NCBI RefSeq assembly: GCF_003383095.1
Contig: NZ_PSYW01000004.1
Coordinates: 245,807 to 309,806 of the forward strand
DNA length: 64,000 nt
DNA from: Haloferax sp. Atlit-12N
Lineage (GTDB): Archaea > Halobacteriota > Halobacteria > Halobacteriales > Haloferacaceae
Direction of reading: 5' to 3'
Shown: piece after piece, positions 33,014 through 42,055 of the stretch
Layout of the letters: each line of letters begins with the position of its first letter
Position numbering within the stretch: position 1 is the stretch's first letter
Position numbers and translations under genes: made by a program
The notes under the pieces: model-generated
The model's database searches: none
Seen by the model: the letters and a program-made list of their open reading frames with translations, nothing else
What the model was told of the DNA's origin: nothing

Positions 33014-34398
33014 GCACACAATCTTCAGTCACGACTATCTACGGCTCTGAGCGCCCCGAAGACGAACAGATAGCTGCGCTCACGTCCGGCGACGTGCCGG
33101 TCGGCGTCTACGGCCTCGGCAAGATGGGACTTCCCCTCGCCTCCGTCTACGCCGAGACCACCGGTAACGTCACCGGCGCGGACATCGACACCGACGTCGT
33201 CCGCGAGATTAACGCCGGCCGCAACCACATCGTCGGCGAACCCGGACTCGACGAACTCGTCGAAGAACTCGTCGAGGACGGCGCGCTCGTCGCGAACACG
33301 GAACCGCGCGAGGTCGCCGACGAGGCGAGCATTCACGTGGTCATCGTCCCGACGCTCGTCGACGAGGCGGGCCGGCCGGACCTCTCGGTCATCGAGGCGG
33401 TCGCACGAGACATCGGGAAGGGCCTCGACGAGGGCGACCTCGTCGTCTTCGAATCGACGCTCCCGCCGCGCTCCTGTCGCGACGCACTCCTGCCGCTTCT
33501 CGAATCCGAAAGCGGCCTCTCGCTCGGCGAGTTCGGCCTCGCGTTCTGCCCCGAGCGGACCTCGTCCGGGCGCGCGCTGAAGGACATCCGCGGGGCGTAC
33601 CCGAAGGTCGTCGGCGGCGCCGACGACGAGAGTACCCGTGCCGCGTCGCTCGTCTACGACCTGATTTCGTCGAACGAGGTCATCACCGTCTCGGACACGA
33701 CGACCGCGGAGGCGGTCAAGGTGTTCGAGGGCGTCTACCGCGACGTGAACATCGCGCTCGCCAACGAGCTTGCGACCCACGCCGACGAGTTCGAAATCGA
33801 CGTGACCGAGGCCATCGACGTGGCCAACACCCAACCGTTCTGCGAGATTCACACGCCCGGCGCGGGCGTCGGCGGCCACTGTATCCCGTACTACCCGCAG
33901 TTCCTCATCAACGAGTTCGAGACGGGGTCGCCGCTCATGGAGACGGCTCGCGCCGTCAACGACGAGATGCCGCACGTCACCGCGCAGACGGCGCTCGACC
34001 GACTGGCGGCGCGAGGCATCGACCCCGAGGACGCGACCGTTCTCGTCCTCGGTCTCACCTATCGCGCCGGCGTCGAAGAGATTCGCAAGACACCGGCGCT
34101 CCCCGTGGTCGAACATCTCGACGAAGCGGGCGCGGACGTGGTCGCGACCGACCCCATCCTCGACGACACCGCCGTCTTCGAGGAGGCGGGCGCGACGGTC
34201 ATGCGCGGCGTGACGAGTGACGACCTGTCACCGGACGCCGTCGTCCTCGTGACGGCCCACGAGTCGTTCGACCACCTCGACGTTCCCGCCTTCGCCGACG
34301 ACGACCGCCCGGTCGTCTTCGTCGACGGGCGGCAGGCAGCCACGGAGTACCGCGACCACGACCGCGTCGACTACGAGGGAATCGGACTCCATGACTGA
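33010..34398 (+). CDS. Nucleotide-sugar 6-dehydrogenase, UDP-ManNAcA-type (WecC-like)
   Basis: A 462-residue UDP-glucose/ManNAc dehydrogenase family enzyme: Rossmann motif VGVYGLGKMGLPLASVYAET (about residues 30-49), middle-domain FCPERTSSG and AEAVKVFEGVYRDVNIALAN, and the catalytic cysteine in GVGGHCIPYYP (Cys291). The PGAGVGGHC context is that of the UDP-N-acetyl-mannosaminuronate branch. It makes the 6-carboxylate by two NAD-dependent oxidations. Start ATG overlaps the acetyltransferase stop. A 25-residue N-terminal extension precedes the Rossmann fold. Confidence 0.88.
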   Translation: MSTQSSVTTIYGSERPEDEQIAALTSGDVPVGVYGLGKMGLPLASVYAETTGNVTGADIDTDVVREINAGRNHIVGEPGLDELVEELVEDGALVANTEPREVADEASIHVVIVPTLVDEAGRPDLSVIEAVARDIGKGLDEGDLVVFESTLPPRSCRDALLPLLESESGLSLGEFGLAFCPERTSSGRALKDIRGAYPKVVGGADDESTRAASLVYDLISSNEVITVSDTTTAEAVKVFEGVYRDVNIALANELATHADEFEIDVTEAIDVANTQPFCEIHTPGAGVGGHCIPYYPQFLINEFETGSPLMETARAVNDEMPHVTAQTALDRLAARGIDPEDATVLVLGLTYRAGVEEIRKTPALPVVEHLDEAGADVVATDPILDDTAVFEEAGATVMRGVTSDDLSPDAVVLVTAHESFDHLDVPAFADDDRPVVFVDGRQAATEYRDHDRVDYEGIGLHD

Positions 34399-35677
34399 CA
34401 CCGTCTGCGTCGTCGGCCTCGGCTACGTCGGCCTGCCGCTGGCCATCGAGTTCGACCGCGCCGGGAAGTCGGTCATCGGCTACGACGTCGACCCCGACAA
34501 GGTCTCGACGCTCTCGGCGGGGACCGACCCCACCGGGGACGTGACGGACGAGGGCGTCGCCGCCTCCGACGTGCTGTTCACGACGGACGCGACGCACATC
34601 TCGGACGCGGACTTCGTCATCGTGACGGTCCCCACGCCGGTCGATAGCATGGAGAACCCCGACCTCCAGTTCGTCGAATCGGCCGCCGAGACCATCGGCC
34701 AGCACGTCTCCCTGGGGACGACCGTCGTCCTCGAATCGACCGTCTACCCCGGCGCGACCGAGTCCGTTCTCGTCCCCGCGCTCGAATCCGAGTCCGGGTT
34801 CGCCGTGGGTGAGGACATTTTCGTCGGCTACTCGCCCGAGCGCGCGTCGCCCGGCGACACCGGGCGGAGCGTGAAGGACGTGGTCAAGGTGGTCGGTGCC
34901 AACTCGGAAGCGGTCCGCGAGCGTCTCGCCGACCTCTACGGGAGCATCGTCGACGCCGGTATCCACCGCGCGCCCGACATCGAGACGGCGGAGGCGTCGA
35001 AAGTCATCGAGAACGTCCAGCGCGACATGAACATCGCGCTCGTCAACGAACTGGCCATCGCGTGCGACCACATGGGCCTGACGACCAAGGACGTGCTCGA
35101 AGCCGCGGGAACGAAGTGGAACTTCCACGACGGCTACTCCCCAGGCTTCGTCGGCGGCCACTGCATCCCCGTCGACCCGTTCTACCTCACCTACCGCTCC
35201 AAGCGCGAGGGCTTCTCGCCGAAACTCGTGTTGCAGGCGCGCGAAATCAACGAGTACGTCCCGGTTCACGCCGCCCGCAAGGCGGTCAAGACTATCAACG
35301 AGTCGGGGCGCGTCCTCCAGGACACGCGACTGCTCGTCCTCGGACTCGCCTACAAGCCGGGCGTCGGTGACATCCGAAGCTCGGACGTGAGCACGATGAT
35401 AGAGAAACTCGACGAGTTCCACGTCGACTGCGTCGGCTACGACCCCCACGCCGACCCCGACGAATCGCGGGAAGTCTTCGACATCGAGGTGGTCGAGTCG
35501 GTCAACTTCGAGGCGTATGACGGCGTCGTCGTGGCGACCGGCCACGAGGAGTTCACCGACTACGACCTCGACGAGATGGCCGCCGCGCTCGGGTCCGACC
35601 CGGTCATGATAGACGTGGCCGACGCGTTCGACGCCGACGAGGCCGGCGAGCGCGGCTTCCACTACGCGCAACTCTGA
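34391..35677 (+). CDS. Nucleotide-sugar 6-dehydrogenase, UDP-GlcNAc/GalNAc-type (WbpA/TviB-like)
   Basis: A 428-residue enzyme: TVCVVGLGYVGLPLAIEFDR at the start, VGYSPERASPGD, AEASKVIENVQRDMNIALVN and catalytic Cys258 in PGFVGGHCIPVDPFYLTYRS. That last motif is closest to the TviB/WbpO/WbpA type oxidising UDP-HexNAc to the uronic acid. It overlaps the first dehydrogenase by 8 bp, so the operon makes two uronic acids or divides labour between epimers. The exact hexosamine cannot be told from sequence alone. Confidence 0.9.
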   Translation: MTDTVCVVGLGYVGLPLAIEFDRAGKSVIGYDVDPDKVSTLSAGTDPTGDVTDEGVAASDVLFTTDATHISDADFVIVTVPTPVDSMENPDLQFVESAAETIGQHVSLGTTVVLESTVYPGATESVLVPALESESGFAVGEDIFVGYSPERASPGDTGRSVKDVVKVVGANSEAVRERLADLYGSIVDAGIHRAPDIETAEASKVIENVQRDMNIALVNELAIACDHMGLTTKDVLEAAGTKWNFHDGYSPGFVGGHCIPVDPFYLTYRSKREGFSPKLVLQAREINEYVPVHAARKAVKTINESGRVLQDTRLLVLGLAYKPGVGDIRSSDVSTMIEKLDEFHVDCVGYDPHADPDESREVFDIEVVESVNFEAYDGVVVATGHEEFTDYDLDEMAAALGSDPVMIDVADAFDADEAGERGFHYAQL

Positions 35678-35687
35678 GATACCGCCG

Positions 35688-36713
35688 ATGGACATCCTCA
35701 TCACGATTCAGCACCCCGCGCACGTTCACTTCTTCAAGCACGCCATCGACGAGTTCGAGGCTCGCGGCCACGAGGTCCACGTTCGCGCCCTCGACAAGGA
35801 CGTCGCCGTGGACCTCCTCGACGAGTACGACATCGACTACGAGGTCGTCGGCTCCCGCGGCGATTCGCTTCCCGGCGTCGCGCTGTCGACGCTCGGTATC
35901 GAGTATCGCCTGTTTCGCGCCGCGCGGGACATCGACCCGGACGTCGTCGCCTCCATCGGGGGGTTCGAGGCCGCACACGTCGCGAAACTCGTCGGGGCCG
36001 AGTGCGTCGTCTTCACCGACACGGAGCACGCGACGCTCTCGAACGCGCTGACGTTTCCCTTCGCCGACGAGGTCGCCACCCCGAAATGCTACCGCGACGA
36101 CGCCGGTTCGAACCACCACCGGTACCCGAGTTACCACGAACTCGCGTACCTACACCCCGACCGATTCGACCCCGACCCGTCGGCGCTCGACGGCCTGCCG
36201 GTCGACGCCGACGACACGTACGCCGTCGTCCGGTTGGTCAGTTGGGGCGCGGCGCACGACATCGGTGACGAGGGTCTCGACGGTCTCACCGAGTTAGTCG
36301 GTCGCCTCGAAGACGCGGGCGCATCGGTACTCATCTCCGCGGAGGGCGATTCACTTCCGCCTGAGTTAGCAGACTACGCCATCACCATCGACCCGCACCT
36401 CATTCACCACGTGCTCGCGTACGCCGACCTCTTTATCGGCGAGAGCGGGACGATGGCCTCCGAGAGCGCCGTGCTCGGGACGCCGACCGTCTACGTCCAC
36501 AGCGCGAACCCCGGGCTCATGCGCGACCTCGCCTCGTTCGACCTGCTGTTCGGGTACCACGGCGAACACCGGAACGAACGCGCCGCGAACCGAGCGGTCG
36601 ATATCCTCCAGTCGGACGACATCGACTGGGAGGCGCGTCGGCGGGCGCTTCTCGAAGAGAACGTCGACGCGACGGACATCATCGTCGAACGGGTTCTCGC
36701 GGCCGTCGAGTAG
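35688..36713 (+). CDS. DUF354 protein (GT-B-like fold)
   Basis: A 341-residue protein opening MDILITIQHPAHVHFFKHAI, with SIGGFEAAHVAKLVG, DTEHATLSNALTFPFADEV and GESGTMASESAVLGTPTVYV, the hallmarks of DUF354. The fold is related to MurG and UDP-GlcNAc 2-epimerases. It follows the dehydrogenases after 10 bp in the same operon. A glycosyltransferase, or a 2-epimerase supplying UDP-ManNAc to the first dehydrogenase, are the two options; I cannot separate them. Confidence 0.83.
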   Translation: MDILITIQHPAHVHFFKHAIDEFEARGHEVHVRALDKDVAVDLLDEYDIDYEVVGSRGDSLPGVALSTLGIEYRLFRAARDIDPDVVASIGGFEAAHVAKLVGAECVVFTDTEHATLSNALTFPFADEVATPKCYRDDAGSNHHRYPSYHELAYLHPDRFDPDPSALDGLPVDADDTYAVVRLVSWGAAHDIGDEGLDGLTELVGRLEDAGASVLISAEGDSLPPELADYAITIDPHLIHHVLAYADLFIGESGTMASESAVLGTPTVYVHSANPGLMRDLASFDLLFGYHGEHRNERAANRAVDILQSDDIDWEARRRALLEENVDATDIIVERVLAAVE

Positions 36714-36809
36714 CGGCCGTCGACTAGCCGCACGTCCCCGCGTTTCGCCGCTCGTTCTCGGACCGTGACTGACGCCCCGAAACAGCCGGTTTTCGACGGT
36801 TCACGCCGT

Positions 36810-36827
36810 TTATCTGCTATATAATAA
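36810..36827 (+). promoter_or_regulatory. Island promoter element, copy 15 (TTA-tctgctata-TAATAA)
   Basis: Exact match, 27 nt before the ATG at 36855. Confidence 0.75.
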
Positions 36828-36854
36828 GGGGACCTTGGTGTCTGTCTCGTCTCG

Positions 36855-37958
36855 ATGACACTGCTGGATACAGTCCGACCGTCGAGCCGGGACGGCGATG
36901 TGACCGTGCTGGTGACCGGTGCCGGTACCTTCGGCGCTTCGGGTATCATCAAGGCGATTCGCCGGGCCGACGCGTTCGACGCCCACATCGTCGGCGTCGA
37001 TACGGACCCGGACGCCTACGGCTTCAGCCTCGTCGACACGGCGGAGACGGTCCCCGCCGGCGACGCCGACGCGTTCGTCTCCGAGCTGCGTTCGGTCGCG
37101 CGCCGCGAGAACGCCGACGTGATTTTCCCTCTCAACGCGGCGGACGTCGAGGCCCTCTCCGAGGCGAAGCCCGCCTTCGAGCGCGAAGGTATCGAAGTGA
37201 TGGCCGTTTCGCCCCAGTCGCTCTCGATTACCCGGAATAAAGGGCGGCTGTACGACGAACTCGTCAAGCAGGCCCACCCGATGGCACCCGAGTTCTACCG
37301 CGCCTCCTCGTTCGACGAGTTTCTCGACGCGGTCCACGCGCTCGGCTATCCCGACCGCCGCGTCTGCTTCAAGCCACCCGTCAGCAACGACAGGCGCTGC
37401 TTTCGCGTCGTCGACCCGGATATGGACCGGTTCAACGCGCTGTTGAACCAGAAACCGGACAGCACCGTCACCACGCTCGACGACGTGCTCCCCGTCCTCC
37501 GTGAGACGGCCCAGTTCCCCGAACTCATCGTGATGGAGTACCTCCCCGGCGAGGAGTACACCGTAGACGCCCTCGTTCGCGACGACGAGACGCCGGTTCT
37601 CGTCTCACGGTCGCACGCCGCGACCTGCGACGACTCCTCGTTCGTTGGCACCGTCGAGAAGAACCCGGAACTCCTCGGGGACGCCCACGAGCTCTGTTCG
37701 CTCTTCGGGTTGGAGTACAACGCCACGTTCCGGTTCAAATACACCGCCGACGGCAGGCCGAAACTCGTCGACGTCCATCCGCGAATCTCCCGGTCGGTCA
37801 CCGCGTCGGTCGGTGCGGGCGCCAACATCCCCGCGCTCAGCGTGCAGTACGCGATGGACCGTGAGCTTCCCGAACTCGACATCGAGTGGGGAACCCACGT
37901 GACCCGCGACTGGCAGGACGTGTTTTACGGCCCCAATACGGACCCGACCACAATCTGA
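36855..37958 (+). CDS. ATP-grasp enzyme (carbamoyl-phosphate-synthase-like)
   Basis: A 367-residue protein with a pre-ATP-grasp Rossmann-like domain (VTVLVTGAGTFGASGIIKAI) and the ATP-grasp core (NKGRLYDELVKQAH; IVMEYLPGEEYTVDALV; KLVDVHPRISRSVTASVGAG). ATP-grasp enzymes join a carboxylate to an amine or thiol through an acyl phosphate. In a uronic-acid cluster, amide formation between the sugar carboxylate and an amino acid or ammonia is a plausible inference. Leaderless; the GT-C gene follows after 35 bp. Confidence 0.83.
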   Translation: MTLLDTVRPSSRDGDVTVLVTGAGTFGASGIIKAIRRADAFDAHIVGVDTDPDAYGFSLVDTAETVPAGDADAFVSELRSVARRENADVIFPLNAADVEALSEAKPAFEREGIEVMAVSPQSLSITRNKGRLYDELVKQAHPMAPEFYRASSFDEFLDAVHALGYPDRRVCFKPPVSNDRRCFRVVDPDMDRFNALLNQKPDSTVTTLDDVLPVLRETAQFPELIVMEYLPGEEYTVDALVRDDETPVLVSRSHAATCDDSSFVGTVEKNPELLGDAHELCSLFGLEYNATFRFKYTADGRPKLVDVHPRISRSVTASVGAGANIPALSVQYAMDRELPELDIEWGTHVTRDWQDVFYGPNTDPTTI

Positions 37959-37993
37959 CGGACGCTCTTCGAACCACAACTCTCAGCTCATAC

Positions 37994-39961
37994 ATGACGA
38001 TGCTCTCATCGATATCCGACCGCTTACAACGAGCCGAACTCGACGTGTTCGCGGCCGCCCTCGGAGTCGTGCTCGCGCTCGCGTTGTTCCCGCTGCGGTT
38101 CCTCTCGTCGCAGATTTTCATCGTGACGCTCCCGATACTCCTCGGCGTCGGGAGTCTCCTCTATCTCGCGGCCGCCCGCGGGAGGGGGACCACGAACGGC
38201 CTCCCGACGCTCGCGCCGTCGCTCGTACGGCTCATCTCGGCCGGCGTCTTCTTCGGCCTCGCCGTTATGGTCGTTCTCGCAGTCGTTCAGGGCGAACGAA
38301 GCATCCTGTTCATGGACATCGGCGGCGTCGTCGGCACGCTCCTCCTCGGACAGATACTGCTCGCCCCGGACGACGAACTGCGGCCGAGCGTCTTCCTCGC
38401 GGAGATTCTCGTGTACTCGTTCGTCGTCCGATTCGCCGCGCTCTACACCGCGCCGGGCTACATAGGAATCGACATCTGGTCGCACACGACGTTCGTCCAG
38501 ATGATTCTCCAAGCCGACTCCCTGTCGGCCATCGGCGACATCAAGTACTACGCGTCGCCGCTGTTCCACCTTCTCACGGCGGCGTCGACGCACCTCCTCG
38601 ACCTGTCGCTCCGGAACGCGCTGTACCTCTCACTCGGCGTCGTGATGCCGCTCGTCCCGATTTTAGTCTACGGCACGGCCCGACTGCTCGTCCCGCTCCG
38701 CTGGGCGCTCACCGCCGGCGCGCTGTACGCGATGGGCGACCAGGTCGTCCGCTGGGGCATCCACCTCATCCCGACGAGCCTCGGCCTGCTGTTTTTCCTC
38801 GCGTGTCTGTACTGCCTCGTTCGAATCACCCACGCCAGCGAGCGATGGCGCGACTTCGGCTTGCTCGTCCTGTTCAGCACCGCCGTCATCCTCACCCACC
38901 AGGTGTCGTCGTTCATCATGTTGGTGCTCCTCTTCGCGGGGTTCATCGCGCAGGTGTTGCTTCGGTTCGACTTCTTCACCGAGGACCCCGACCCGCTTTC
39001 GTTCTCGGGCGGCGGGTCCAGCCCCGTGAACCTCGCGGGACTCGTGGGGTTCAACCTCGGACTCATCGTCTTCACGTGGTCGCTGACGCCGTATCAGGGC
39101 GACACCTTCCTCGAAACGGTCATCAACTACCTCGTGTTGAACCTGTTCAACGCCGGGTTCCTCCAGGGTGTGAGCGGTAGCGGGGGGTCGGCCGGCGCGT
39201 CCGGTGCGGCCGGTTCGGCCGGCCAGACGTTCTTCTCGCAGCTCTCGACGTACGTCACCGAAGCCGGCTTCCTCATGCTCATCTTCGCGGGTCTTATCGG
39301 GTGTCTCACGGTGCTCAACCGCTCGCGGGCGACGCAGACGACGTACACGTTCGTCGGCGCTATCGTGGCGATGCTGTTCGTCGTGCTCGGACTGCCGCTC
39401 GTCGGTATCGAGAGCTTCGTCCCCGGTCGCTGGTTCGCGTACCTCTACGCCCTTCTCGCCATCATCGGCGTCCTCGGGTTCCGCCACCTCGCGAACCGGA
39501 CCTCGCTCAAGGTGGTCGGCGTCATCCTGCTCCTGTTCGTGCTCGTCTACCCGAACGTGATGCTCATGTCGAACGACGGCGCGATGGACAGTCCGGCGTT
39601 CCCGGACCAACACGAACGGCTCTCGTACACCGAACAGGAACTCGCCGCCATCGACACGTACGGTTCGGCCCGCTCGTCGCAACAGGGCGGCGAACTCTAC
39701 ACCGACCTGCCGTACGGGACGGTGTGGGAGCGGACGAACGCGTATCCAGCCGAGCCGTTACCAGCCGAAGAAGGGCGGCCAGTCCCGCAGGGGATAACGG
39801 CCTATCGGGAGTACCAATCACAGAGCGCCTCGTACTTCCCGAACGAACAGGACATGGCCACGAACCTCGACCCGTCGAAGACCGAGGTCTGTCCGCCGAC
39901 GACGAACTACGTCTACGCGAACGGCGAGGTCACGATTTGTTCGCTCCCCGGCGCTAACTGA
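37994..39961 (+). CDS. GT-C-like polytopic glycosyltransferase or polysaccharide polymerase
   Basis: A 655-residue protein with about 13 membrane helices up to residue 530 and an outside C-terminal domain (about 540-655) containing a YTDLPYGTVWERTN segment. In the first large outside loop, GIDIWSHTTFVQMI (Asp160, His164) resembles the acidic motif of GT-C enzymes. It may transfer a lipid-linked sugar, polymerise repeats or move the glycan to protein; the STT3/AglB motif WWDYG is not present. ATG 37994 (or 38000) is preferred over the ORF start at 37886, which lies inside the ATP-grasp gene. Confidence 0.82.
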   Translation: MTMLSSISDRLQRAELDVFAAALGVVLALALFPLRFLSSQIFIVTLPILLGVGSLLYLAAARGRGTTNGLPTLAPSLVRLISAGVFFGLAVMVVLAVVQGERSILFMDIGGVVGTLLLGQILLAPDDELRPSVFLAEILVYSFVVRFAALYTAPGYIGIDIWSHTTFVQMILQADSLSAIGDIKYYASPLFHLLTAASTHLLDLSLRNALYLSLGVVMPLVPILVYGTARLLVPLRWALTAGALYAMGDQVVRWGIHLIPTSLGLLFFLACLYCLVRITHASERWRDFGLLVLFSTAVILTHQVSSFIMLVLLFAGFIAQVLLRFDFFTEDPDPLSFSGGGSSPVNLAGLVGFNLGLIVFTWSLTPYQGDTFLETVINYLVLNLFNAGFLQGVSGSGGSAGASGAAGSAGQTFFSQLSTYVTEAGFLMLIFAGLIGCLTVLNRSRATQTTYTFVGAIVAMLFVVLGLPLVGIESFVPGRWFAYLYALLAIIGVLGFRHLANRTSLKVVGVILLLFVLVYPNVMLMSNDGAMDSPAFPDQHERLSYTEQELAAIDTYGSARSSQQGGELYTDLPYGTVWERTNAYPAEPLPAEEGRPVPQGITAYREYQSQSASYFPNEQDMATNLDPSKTEVCPPTTNYVYANGEVTICSLPGAN

Positions 39962-39980
39962 CCGCTCGGCTCGCGGTCGT

Positions 39981-39988
39981 TCTTTTTT
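39981..39988 (+). terminator. T-run terminator after the GT-C gene
   Basis: TCTTTTTT 20 nt after the stop codon, preceded by a GC-rich GACCGCTCGGCTCGCGGTC partial hairpin. Archaeal termination commonly occurs at such T-runs. Confidence 0.6.
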
Positions 39989-40061
39989 GTCACTCGATAG
40001 TGTGGATTAGCACTACATGCCGTCCCGAACTCATTTGTTCACATGAGTGAAAGATGGTGCC

Positions 40062-40511
40062 ATGCCCTCCCGACGCAAATACCTCGCCGGCTTCGCCGTC
40101 ACATGGTCCATGGGAGTTGCTGGCTGCGCTGGTTTCGGTAGCTCAGACCTCCTCCATCGAGTCGAGATGGACAACAATACTGGCAGAGATATCGAGGCGT
40201 TTGTCGAGGTGATGAACGACGCTGACGGGACACTATTTCAGCGGTCGTTCGCCATCGAAGCAGGGAACCAAGACGAAGGTGCCGACTGGTTCGAGGGAGT
40301 CCCGACCAAACTCTCGGTCGCAGTGGGTGACGCACAGCCGCTCACCGCGGCGTGGCCATCCAAAATCACCGAAGTAAACGCGGGCGAGCGACCCGAGACG
40401 CACGGTATCCCTCCCTGCATTCGTGGGGGAGACTCGATGACCGGTGTTTTCGTTCGCATCGCTTCTGCCGAGAGGATGTGGCTCGAACCAACGTGTGGAG
40501 ACCCACAGTGA
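40062..40511 (+). CDS. Small Tat lipoprotein of unknown function
   Basis: A 149-residue protein: SRRKYLAGFAVTWSMGVAGC gives a twin-arginine signal and lipobox (Cys23), then a beta-sandwich-like domain (VEMDNNTGRDIEAFVEVMND; LFQRSFAIEAGNQDEGADWF). Such single-domain lipoproteins are common in haloarchaea with no known role. ATG 40062 is preferred over GTG 40047. Its GC content looks slightly lower than that of its neighbours; it lacks the island element and may be a later insertion into the island. Confidence 0.68.
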   Translation: MPSRRKYLAGFAVTWSMGVAGCAGFGSSDLLHRVEMDNNTGRDIEAFVEVMNDADGTLFQRSFAIEAGNQDEGADWFEGVPTKLSVAVGDAQPLTAAWPSKITEVNAGERPETHGIPPCIRGGDSMTGVFVRIASAERMWLEPTCGDPQ

Positions 40512-40693
40512 CTCACAGCCCCATTCACTGTCTCTCCCTCGTCTGAATGCTCGCTCAAACTCGACTTGAGAGTGATTGGTACGCGCGCTATTCAGCACGC
40601 CCGCAGCACCTCGGGCGGGAACCGTATCACGACTCCCTCGGCCGATGCAGGCGGCTCACACCCGAAGAAAAGCCTCGACAGCGTCGCGGAGAA

Positions 40694-41689
40694 CTAGAAC
40701 GCGTCGTCGTCCGACTCGGTCGTCTCGTTGCTTCCGAACGTCGTCGAACTGTTGTTCGCCGTGCCACTCTCGTTTCCGCCGGACGACGACCCGAATGTGG
40801 TGTCGTTTTCGGTCGAGTCCCCGCCGAACGTGGAGTTGTTCTCTGTGGTTCCGCCGAACGTCGACCCGCCGTTCGCGACCCGCTCAAGCTGTTCTCTCGT
40901 GGCTTGGGGGTCGACCGTCGGTGCCGTCACCTCGTCGTCGGTGGCGACGCGCGGGACGGTCGTGACGCCGAGTTCGGCCGCGCTGTCGGCGGACAGTTGG
41001 ACGCTCTGGGCGTACGCACGCGAGCGAATCGCCCGCCGAATCTGGTCGATGCCGTTCGTCTCCGCCACCTCGGCGAATCGGACGAGGTTTTCGGTCGTCG
41101 CCCAGTCACGGCGCTCTTGCGGCTGGTTCGCGAAGACGTAGGAGAAGTACGTCCAGAACGACTCGGGGTCGATGTTCCAGACCGCGAGCCCGGCTTCGCT
41201 CGCCCGAGGAGCGTCCGGCCCGAGATACGGCTCGCCGTCCATGTACGCCACGTTCCGGAACTCGATGGAGAGGTCCCCGGTCGCGACGAAGTCCTCGACC
41301 AACCCGCCGAACTGCTGTCGCACGAACTCCTGGGTGTACGGGCATTTCCAACTCCCGTAGACCGTTACCGTCGTGTCGGCCGTGCCGATGGTCGGATACC
41401 GCGCGTCGGTCTGCAGCGACCGGAGGGCACCCGTCTGGAGTTCGAACGACGGGTCGGACACCGTCTTCGGACGCATCTCGACGGACGCGTTCGCGTCGGT
41501 CTCGTTACCTGCGGCCGTCCGCGTCTCGGGCTGCGCGGTCGTTGTCTGCTGTTCCGACTGCCCCGCCGGCGTGTCCGCTCCGCCGCTGTTCGCCTGCTTG
41601 GCGAAGGTCGCACAGCCACTCAGCGATGCGATGGCCGCGACGCCGGATAGCTTGAGAATACTCCGTCTGTCTGTCTCTCGGTCAACCAT
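40694..41689 (-). CDS. DsbA-like thioredoxin-fold lipoprotein with CPYT in place of CxxC
   Basis: A 331-residue lipoprotein: lipobox LSGC (Cys26), Thr/Gln-rich linker, then a DsbA/DSBA-thioredoxin fold (about 80-265; VTVYGSWKCPYTQEFVRQQF; SFWTYFSYVFANQ; cis-Pro loop GVTTVPRV). The active site reads C116-P-Y-T, so only one cysteine remains and disulfide exchange of the usual kind is unlikely. The tail has degenerate STFGG repeats rich in Asn/Ser/Thr. ATG 41689 is chosen because it lies 25 nt from the promoter element; a GTG nine bases upstream is possible. Confidence 0.82.
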   Translation of the reverse strand: MVDRETDRRSILKLSGVAAIASLSGCATFAKQANSGGADTPAGQSEQQTTTAQPETRTAAGNETDANASVEMRPKTVSDPSFELQTGALRSLQTDARYPTIGTADTTVTVYGSWKCPYTQEFVRQQFGGLVEDFVATGDLSIEFRNVAYMDGEPYLGPDAPRASEAGLAVWNIDPESFWTYFSYVFANQPQERRDWATTENLVRFAEVAETNGIDQIRRAIRSRAYAQSVQLSADSAAELGVTTVPRVATDDEVTAPTVDPQATREQLERVANGGSTFGGTTENNSTFGGDSTENDTTFGSSSGGNESGTANNSSTTFGSNETTESDDDAF

Positions 41690-41714
41690 ACACCACACCT
41701 AGTCGTAAACGGCA

Positions 41715-41732
41715 TTATTATCGGCCGTGTAA
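41715..41732 (-). promoter_or_regulatory. Island promoter element, copy 16 (TTA-cacggccga-TAATAA)
   Basis: Exact match on the minus strand, 25 nt before the DsbA-like gene start. It decides the choice of ATG 41689. Confidence 0.75.
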
Positions 41733-41859
41733 GCCGTCCCGGCGCGCGCTCTGCGGCCTGTTCGGTGCCTAATTCGTCGTTCGACCCGCCGATGCCACGT
41801 TTCCGAAAAACCGCACGACAACGACGCGTTTGTTTCGGTTGTGGCGTCGCCACCGTCCC

Positions 41860-41877
41860 TTAGCGCGTCTATAGTAA
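41860..41877 (+). promoter_or_regulatory. Island promoter element, copy 17 (TTA-gcgcgtcta-TAGTAA)
   Basis: One base from consensus in the terminal box; followed by TAATGGCCGCTTC as after copy 14. It lies 57 nt before the small ORF at 41935 and 178 nt before glmS. Confidence 0.65.
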
Positions 41878-41934
41878 TGGCCGCTTCCCCGTATCGTGGT
41901 TTCACGGACAGCTCACCCGCTGACCCCACAAACC

Positions 41935-42054
41935 ATGACACATCAGAAACAACTCCTGGGGGAGTCGAACATCTCCGCCCCGTCCGCTCTGAACCGACCA
42001 CAGCCAACGACGACCGGGACCGCGCGTGTCTCGCAGTCCCCGGAGGGACGCTAA
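41935..42054 (+). CDS. Possible 39-aa leader ORF upstream of glmS
   Basis: ATG at 41935 to TAA at 42052-42054, ending 1 bp before the glmS ATG. The product is polar, rich in Gln, Ser, Pro and Thr, with no recognised domain. It fills the long leader between the promoter element and glmS. It may be a true small gene, a leader peptide, or chance. Confidence 0.3.
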   Translation: MTHQKQLLGESNISAPSALNRPQPTTTGTARVSQSPEGR

Positions 42055-42055
42055 C

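Noticed and set aside
37886..37993. Upstream start of the GT-C gene
   Set aside because: It overlaps the end of the ATP-grasp gene and the residues are polar with no conserved look; the membrane protein starts at 37994.
41878..42055. glmS ribozyme in the glmS leader
   Set aside because: The glmS ribozyme is known from bacteria; I see no matching pseudoknot core, and a small ORF fits the space equally well.
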